Under the pieces are notes generated by a model that had not been told where the DNA came from, did not search any database, and saw nothing but the letters and a program-made list of their open reading frames with translations. Made by a program: the position numbers and the translations under genes. A stretch of DNA of 9,118 nt from Nitrososphaerota archaeon (GTDB lineage: Archaea; Thermoproteota; Nitrososphaeria; Nitrososphaerales; Nitrosopumilaceae): contig JACQFM010000020.1 of the NCBI GenBank assembly GCA_016200035.1, forward strand, positions 1 to 9,118. The letters are read 5' to 3'. Position 1 is the stretch's first letter. Every line of letters begins with the position of its first letter. This document shows, one piece after another, positions 6,845 through 9,118 of the stretch.

Positions 6845-6852
6845 CTTAAATT
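6845..6852 (+). promoter_or_regulatory. TATA-like box for tRNA-Pro
   Basis: CTTAAATT is centred about 30 nt before the first base of the mature tRNA at 6878, which would place initiation a few bases upstream of it. Confidence 0.45.
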
Positions 6853-6877
6853 GGGGTCATCAGACTGCACTCACATC

Positions 6878-6952
6878 GGGATCGTGGTCTAGCATGGTTA
6901 TGATTCGGGTCTTGGGCGCCTGAGGTCGTCGGTTCAAATCCGGCCGATCCCA
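6878..6952 (+). tRNA. tRNA-Pro (anticodon UGG)
   Basis: Full cloverleaf of 75 nt. The acceptor stem GGGATCG (6878-6884) pairs with CGATCCC (6945-6951), with A73 at 6952. The anticodon stem CGGGT (6906-6910) pairs with GCCTG (6918-6922), using two G-U pairs. The seven-base loop CTTGGGC (6911-6917) gives anticodon TGG at 6913-6915, followed by G37 as in proline tRNAs. The variable loop has 5 nt. The T stem GTCGG/CCGGC encloses TTCAAAT. The D stem is weak, with a wobble and one mismatch, which is common in archaeal tRNAs. There is no intron and CCA is not encoded, so it must be added. A T run follows directly. Confidence 0.96.
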
Positions 6953-6954
6953 TC

Positions 6955-6959
6955 TTTTT
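6955..6959 (+). terminator. Oligo-T terminator after tRNA-Pro
   Basis: TTTTT begins 3 nt after the discriminator base. Archaeal RNA polymerase stops at such T runs, and the position is right for a single-gene tRNA unit. The rest of 6960-7120 is AT-rich with no gene that I can support. Confidence 0.5.
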
Positions 6960-7120
6960 AAAGGAGTAAAGATACCTGCTCACCATTAACTACATACTAA
7001 ACTAATAATGAAAATAATAATGGAAGTTTTAATGAAAATATGATTCTACTAGATACTTGATTTCGTAGATACACTTGAAGAAGCTGTTATTTGTATAATC
7101 ATCATGACAGAAAGATCATA

Positions 7121-7130
7121 ATATATTTAA
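7121..7130 (+). promoter_or_regulatory. TATA-like box for the NADP reductase gene
   Basis: ATATATTTAA with an A/G-rich stretch just upstream, centred about 29 nt before the ATG at 7155. No Shine-Dalgarno is present, so the transcript is probably leaderless. This is the best-looking promoter in the window. Confidence 0.6.
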
Positions 7131-7154
7131 CCGCTGAGTACAGATTAATCAAGA

Positions 7155-7997
7155 ATGGTCGAAGAGAATAAAGGAACCATTACTTTTGTTCAATTAGTCA
7201 AAGAAGATCTTGTAATTTTACGTATAGTTCCAAATGATGGCATTATACCAGATTATGAGTCAGGTCAATTCATTACCCTCGGTATTCCAGTAATAGCTGA
7301 AAATTATAAAATTGTTCGCAGAGCATATTCAATTGCTTCGCATCCTGAAAACAAAAAGTATTTTGAGTTATACATAAGGTGGGTTCGAAAGCCTTTACCT
7401 GGTCGTGTTACAACCCAGTTATTCTATGCAAGTGAAGCCGATGAAATATACTGGGTGAAACCAGTGGGTGGTTTTACAATTGAAGAAAAAAATCATGAGG
7501 GTGTAAATGATGACAGAAGGATAGTCTGTCTTGGAGGTGGAACAGGCCTTGCGCCTTTCGTAAGTTATGCTAGACATCTTCATGATACTGGGAGTAAAAG
7601 AGAGATAGTAGTATTACACGGAGCAAGTTACGTTGATGAGCTTGGTTACAAGGATCTTCTAACGAAGTTGGAACAGGAAAGTCTGGATAGAGGTCGAGAC
7701 AAATGGAATTTTAGATATAGGGCAAGTATAAGCAGACCAGAAGAATGGTTTAACAGATCATGGGGTGGTCAAACAGGCAGAGTTGAAAATTTCTTAAGAT
7801 CGAAAGATGGTGAAATGTCTCCCCTTGAGAAGTTAGTGGGAGAGAAGGTCACCAAAGAAAATACAGTATTTTTCATTTGTGGTTGGCAAGGAACAATCGA
7901 TGGATGTATGAACTTTCTGACACCAAAGGGCTTTGTAACTGAAAGAGAGAAAAGACCAGACAAGAGCTTCGAAGTAAAATTCGAATCATACGGTTAA
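7155..7997 (+). CDS. Ferredoxin/flavodoxin-NADP reductase-like FAD oxidoreductase
   Basis: A 280-residue cytoplasmic flavoprotein of the FNR superfamily, nearest to the Fpr type. The FAD barrel has RRAYSIAS (55-62), the RxYS flavin motif, and GRVTTQL (83-89). The NADP domain has CLGGGTGLAPFVSYAR (125-140) for the pyrophosphate and ICGWQGTIDGCMNFL (241-255), a variant of the CGxPxMV segment at the nicotinamide. It ends ESYG, so an aromatic residue sits next to the C-terminus, where Fpr enzymes stack an aromatic on the flavin. By family knowledge, such enzymes move electrons between NADPH and ferredoxin or flavodoxin. There is no plant-type [2Fe-2S] domain fused to it. It is a single-gene unit with its own TATA-like box, an ATG start and a T run plus hairpin downstream. 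Physiological direction and partner are not visible here. Confidence 0.88.
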   Translation: MVEENKGTITFVQLVKEDLVILRIVPNDGIIPDYESGQFITLGIPVIAENYKIVRRAYSIASHPENKKYFELYIRWVRKPLPGRVTTQLFYASEADEIYWVKPVGGFTIEEKNHEGVNDDRRIVCLGGGTGLAPFVSYARHLHDTGSKREIVVLHGASYVDELGYKDLLTKLEQESLDRGRDKWNFRYRASISRPEEWFNRSWGGQTGRVENFLRSKDGEMSPLEKLVGEKVTKENTVFFICGWQGTIDGCMNFLTPKGFVTEREKRPDKSFEVKFESYG

Positions 7998-8067
7998 CCA
8001 TTAAAATTTTTTTAAAGAAATAATATTATGCGTTTTCGTTCTACTATATGGGTGTAAGTTATATTCA

Positions 8068-8098
8068 CCAAATTTTTTACCGATAAATTTGGCTTTTT
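8068..8098 (+). terminator. Hairpin plus T run between convergent genes
   Basis: Perfect 8-bp inverted repeat, CCAAATTT (8068-8075) and AAATTTGG (8085-8092), with a 9-nt loop, followed on + by CTTTTT (8093-8098). It would end the NADP reductase transcript. It also sits directly behind the DUF1059 stop on the other strand. A separate T run at 8008-8014, 10 nt after the reductase stop, may act first. Confidence 0.5.
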
Positions 8099-8261
8099 AG
8101 CCTTTTCTTAGTATGAACTGCATTAAGGCTTCTTTGGAGTATTCGATTCCGTGTTCCTCAGCAGAGTGTTTACTGTATTCCACGATTACCTTTGCAATAT
8201 CGTCTCCTTGAGCAATAAAATCGCACTCAAAACCATAATCTCTGCAGACTAACTTCGCCAT
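8097..8261 (-). CDS. DUF1059 family small protein (54 residues)
   Basis: Reads MAKLVCRDYGFECDF at the start, the CRDxGxxCxF hallmark of DUF1059, a family of small proteins of unknown function found in archaea and bacteria. Two cysteines (C6, C13) lie in that hallmark. A helical stretch EYSKHSAEEHGIEYSKEA (28-45) contains two histidines (H32, H38) and then the terminal helix. A Cys/His metal or redox site is possible but not shown. The 54 residues are close to the minimal family length, so it is complete. The ATG at 8261 lies about 26 nt downstream of a TATA-like box, with no Shine-Dalgarno, suggesting its own leaderless transcript even though it follows hemA by 62 nt on the same strand. Confidence 0.85.
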   Translation of the reverse strand: MAKLVCRDYGFECDFIAQGDDIAKVIVEYSKHSAEEHGIEYSKEALMQFILRKG

Positions 8262-8280
8262 TATTGATAACAAAAAGTTG

Positions 8281-8290
8281 CCAATATATA
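8281..8290 (-). promoter_or_regulatory. TATA-like box for the DUF1059 gene
   Basis: On the minus strand TATATATTGG, centred about 25 nt upstream of the ATG at 8261, inside the 62-nt gap after hemA. Confidence 0.5.
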
Positions 8291-8323
8291 TCTGGTTTCA
8301 TTTGTTTTACTAGCGATCAGGAC

Positions 8324-9118
8324 CTACTCATCTATAACTAACGGTTCTGGCTCAAGTCGGTTCATTGCTGCCTCAATAATTGGAACTTCTTTACTAATCA
8401 TTTTTTCTACAGCAAGAACTTCCTCGTTTCTAGCTCTCAAATTTCTTTCCTCCATCTCAGCAATTTGATCCCTAAACATTAACTTAGTTCCTGGAAACGT
8501 AGAGATTTTCTCATCAACTGCTCTGGGATCTGATATATCCAATATCATTGTCCCTTTCTTTTTATTTTCCATAACTATTCTTATTTTGTCATAAGTAATT
8601 ATGAAATAATCTGCCGTAGTTGCAACAAAGATTATGTCAAATTTATCGAATCCTGATAAAACATCTTCAAATTTTATTGGTTTTCCACCCAGTATTTTAG
8701 AAAAACCAGTGGATCGTTCAATGGTCATGCTGGAAATATCAAATGGATACTTTTTTTTATTAAGAGATTTAGCAGCCATGGCTGCTGTTTCGCCTGTGCC
8801 TATGAGCAGAACATGTTTCTTTCCATCTAAGCCTGCGTATTCTTCTGCAATTTTGACAGCAATCTCACCAATTGATGTTACTCCTTTGCTAATTCCAGTA
8901 GAATCTCTAATACGAGTTGCAATTCGTATAATACTGTCAAACAATTTATTCAATACTCTGCCAGATAATTTAGCTAGTTTTGCACTTGAAATTGACGCTT
9001 TTATTTCCTCAAGGATTTTTTCACTTCCTATAACTACTGATTCCAAACCACATGCTAGTCTTAACAGACGAAGGTAAACATCCGTATTCTGATACACCTC
9101 AAGAATTTGGTCAAAGTG
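8324..9118 (-). CDS. hemA: Glutamyl-tRNA reductase, C-terminal part (5' end beyond window)
   Basis: 264 codons of an NADPH-dependent reductase that turns glutamyl-tRNA into glutamate-1-semialdehyde, the first committed step of C5 tetrapyrrole (heme, siroheme, cobalamin) synthesis. The frame is open to the window edge. The N-terminal domain with the catalytic cysteine lies outside. A GTG at 9097 is internal, because the frame continues upstream of it. Visible signatures, numbered from the first codon in the window, are LACGLESVVIGSEKIL (21-36), the motif usually written GLxSxxxGExxIL; the Rossmann loop LIGTGETA (105-112); FVATTADYFI (164-173); and DISDPRAVDE (194-203). The GE of the first motif is GS here. 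After LMFRDQ (213-218) only about 46 residues follow, so the C-terminal dimerisation domain is much shorter than usual. None of the frames after the stop continues it, so a simple frameshift is unlikely. Confidence 0.92.
   Translation of the reverse strand, partial: HFDQILEVYQNTDVYLRLLRLACGLESVVIGSEKILEEIKASISSAKLAKLSGRVLNKLFDSIIRIATRIRDSTGISKGVTSIGEIAVKIAEEYAGLDGKKHVLLIGTGETAAMAAKSLNKKKYPFDISSMTIERSTGFSKILGGKPIKFEDVLSGFDKFDIIFVATTADYFIITYDKIRIVMENKKKGTMILDISDPRAVDEKISTFPGTKLMFRDQIAEMEERNLRARNEEVLAVEKMISKEVPIIEAAMNRLEPEPLVIDE

Noticed and set aside
6878..6952. Possible intron or selenocysteine/pseudo-tRNA features in the tRNA
   Set aside because: All stems close in a standard 75-nt cloverleaf with a 7-base anticodon loop, so it is an ordinary tRNA-Pro.
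7006..7040. Repeat of TAATGAAAATA at 7006-7016 and 7030-7040
   Set aside because: Only two short AT-rich copies in a low-complexity spacer. There is no array or unique spacer, so it is not CRISPR and is probably chance.
8262..8323. Frameshifted continuation of hemA after its stop
   Set aside because: The frames after the stop either stop quickly or show no resemblance to the dimerisation domain, and the stretch contains a TATA-like box for the next gene.
8634..9077. 147-codon open frame on the + strand inside hemA
   Set aside because: It is antisense to a strongly conserved enzyme, has no ribosome-binding site or family signature, and its composition follows from the hemA codons.

Overview
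The window looks like a compact, AT-rich stretch of an archaeal chromosome, most likely from the Nitrososphaerota (Thaumarchaeota). The archaeal assignment rests on a type-II methionine aminopeptidase, a membrane-anchored DUF1512 protein, a stand-alone MetRS-beta-like tRNA-binding protein, a tRNA-Pro without encoded CCA, and TATA-like boxes placed about 25-30 nt upstream of several start codons, as expected for leaderless archaeal transcripts. The phylum is an inference from the gene set and base composition, not proven.

Left part (1-2410): a minus-strand operon, etfB - etfA - fixC. It encodes the two subunits of an electron-transfer flavoprotein and the N-terminus of a FixC-type flavoprotein dehydrogenase cut by the window edge. 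etfB and etfA overlap by 4 bases and fixC begins 6 nt after etfA. Together they should carry electrons from flavoprotein dehydrogenases via ETF to FixC and on to a quinone or ferredoxin-like acceptor. The FAD site of the alpha subunit is unusual.

Middle (2580-5910): a small tRNA-binding (MetRS beta-like) gene on +, converging on a GlcD/D-lactate-dehydrogenase-type FAD oxidase on -. The oxidase is divergent from a + strand pair made of a DUF1512 membrane-anchored protein and a 59-residue zinc-ribbon protein, coupled by an ATGA overlap. The small gene's stop codon interlocks with the stop of the convergent methionine aminopeptidase gene (map, -).

Right part (6798-9118): map is divergent from a tRNA-Pro(UGG) gene. 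Then come a + strand Fpr-like ferredoxin/flavodoxin-NADP reductase, a 54-residue DUF1059 protein on -, and on - the C-terminal two thirds of glutamyl-tRNA reductase (hemA), which enters tetrapyrrole synthesis from Glu-tRNA. The hemA product ends early compared with the family.

Most of this is housekeeping and redox metabolism. I see no mobile element, CRISPR array or defence system, and no convincing new multi-gene system. The points most worth a second look are the altered EtfA flavin site, a possible circularly permuted peptidase-like fold in DUF1512 with its coupled zinc-ribbon partner, and the short C-terminus of HemA.
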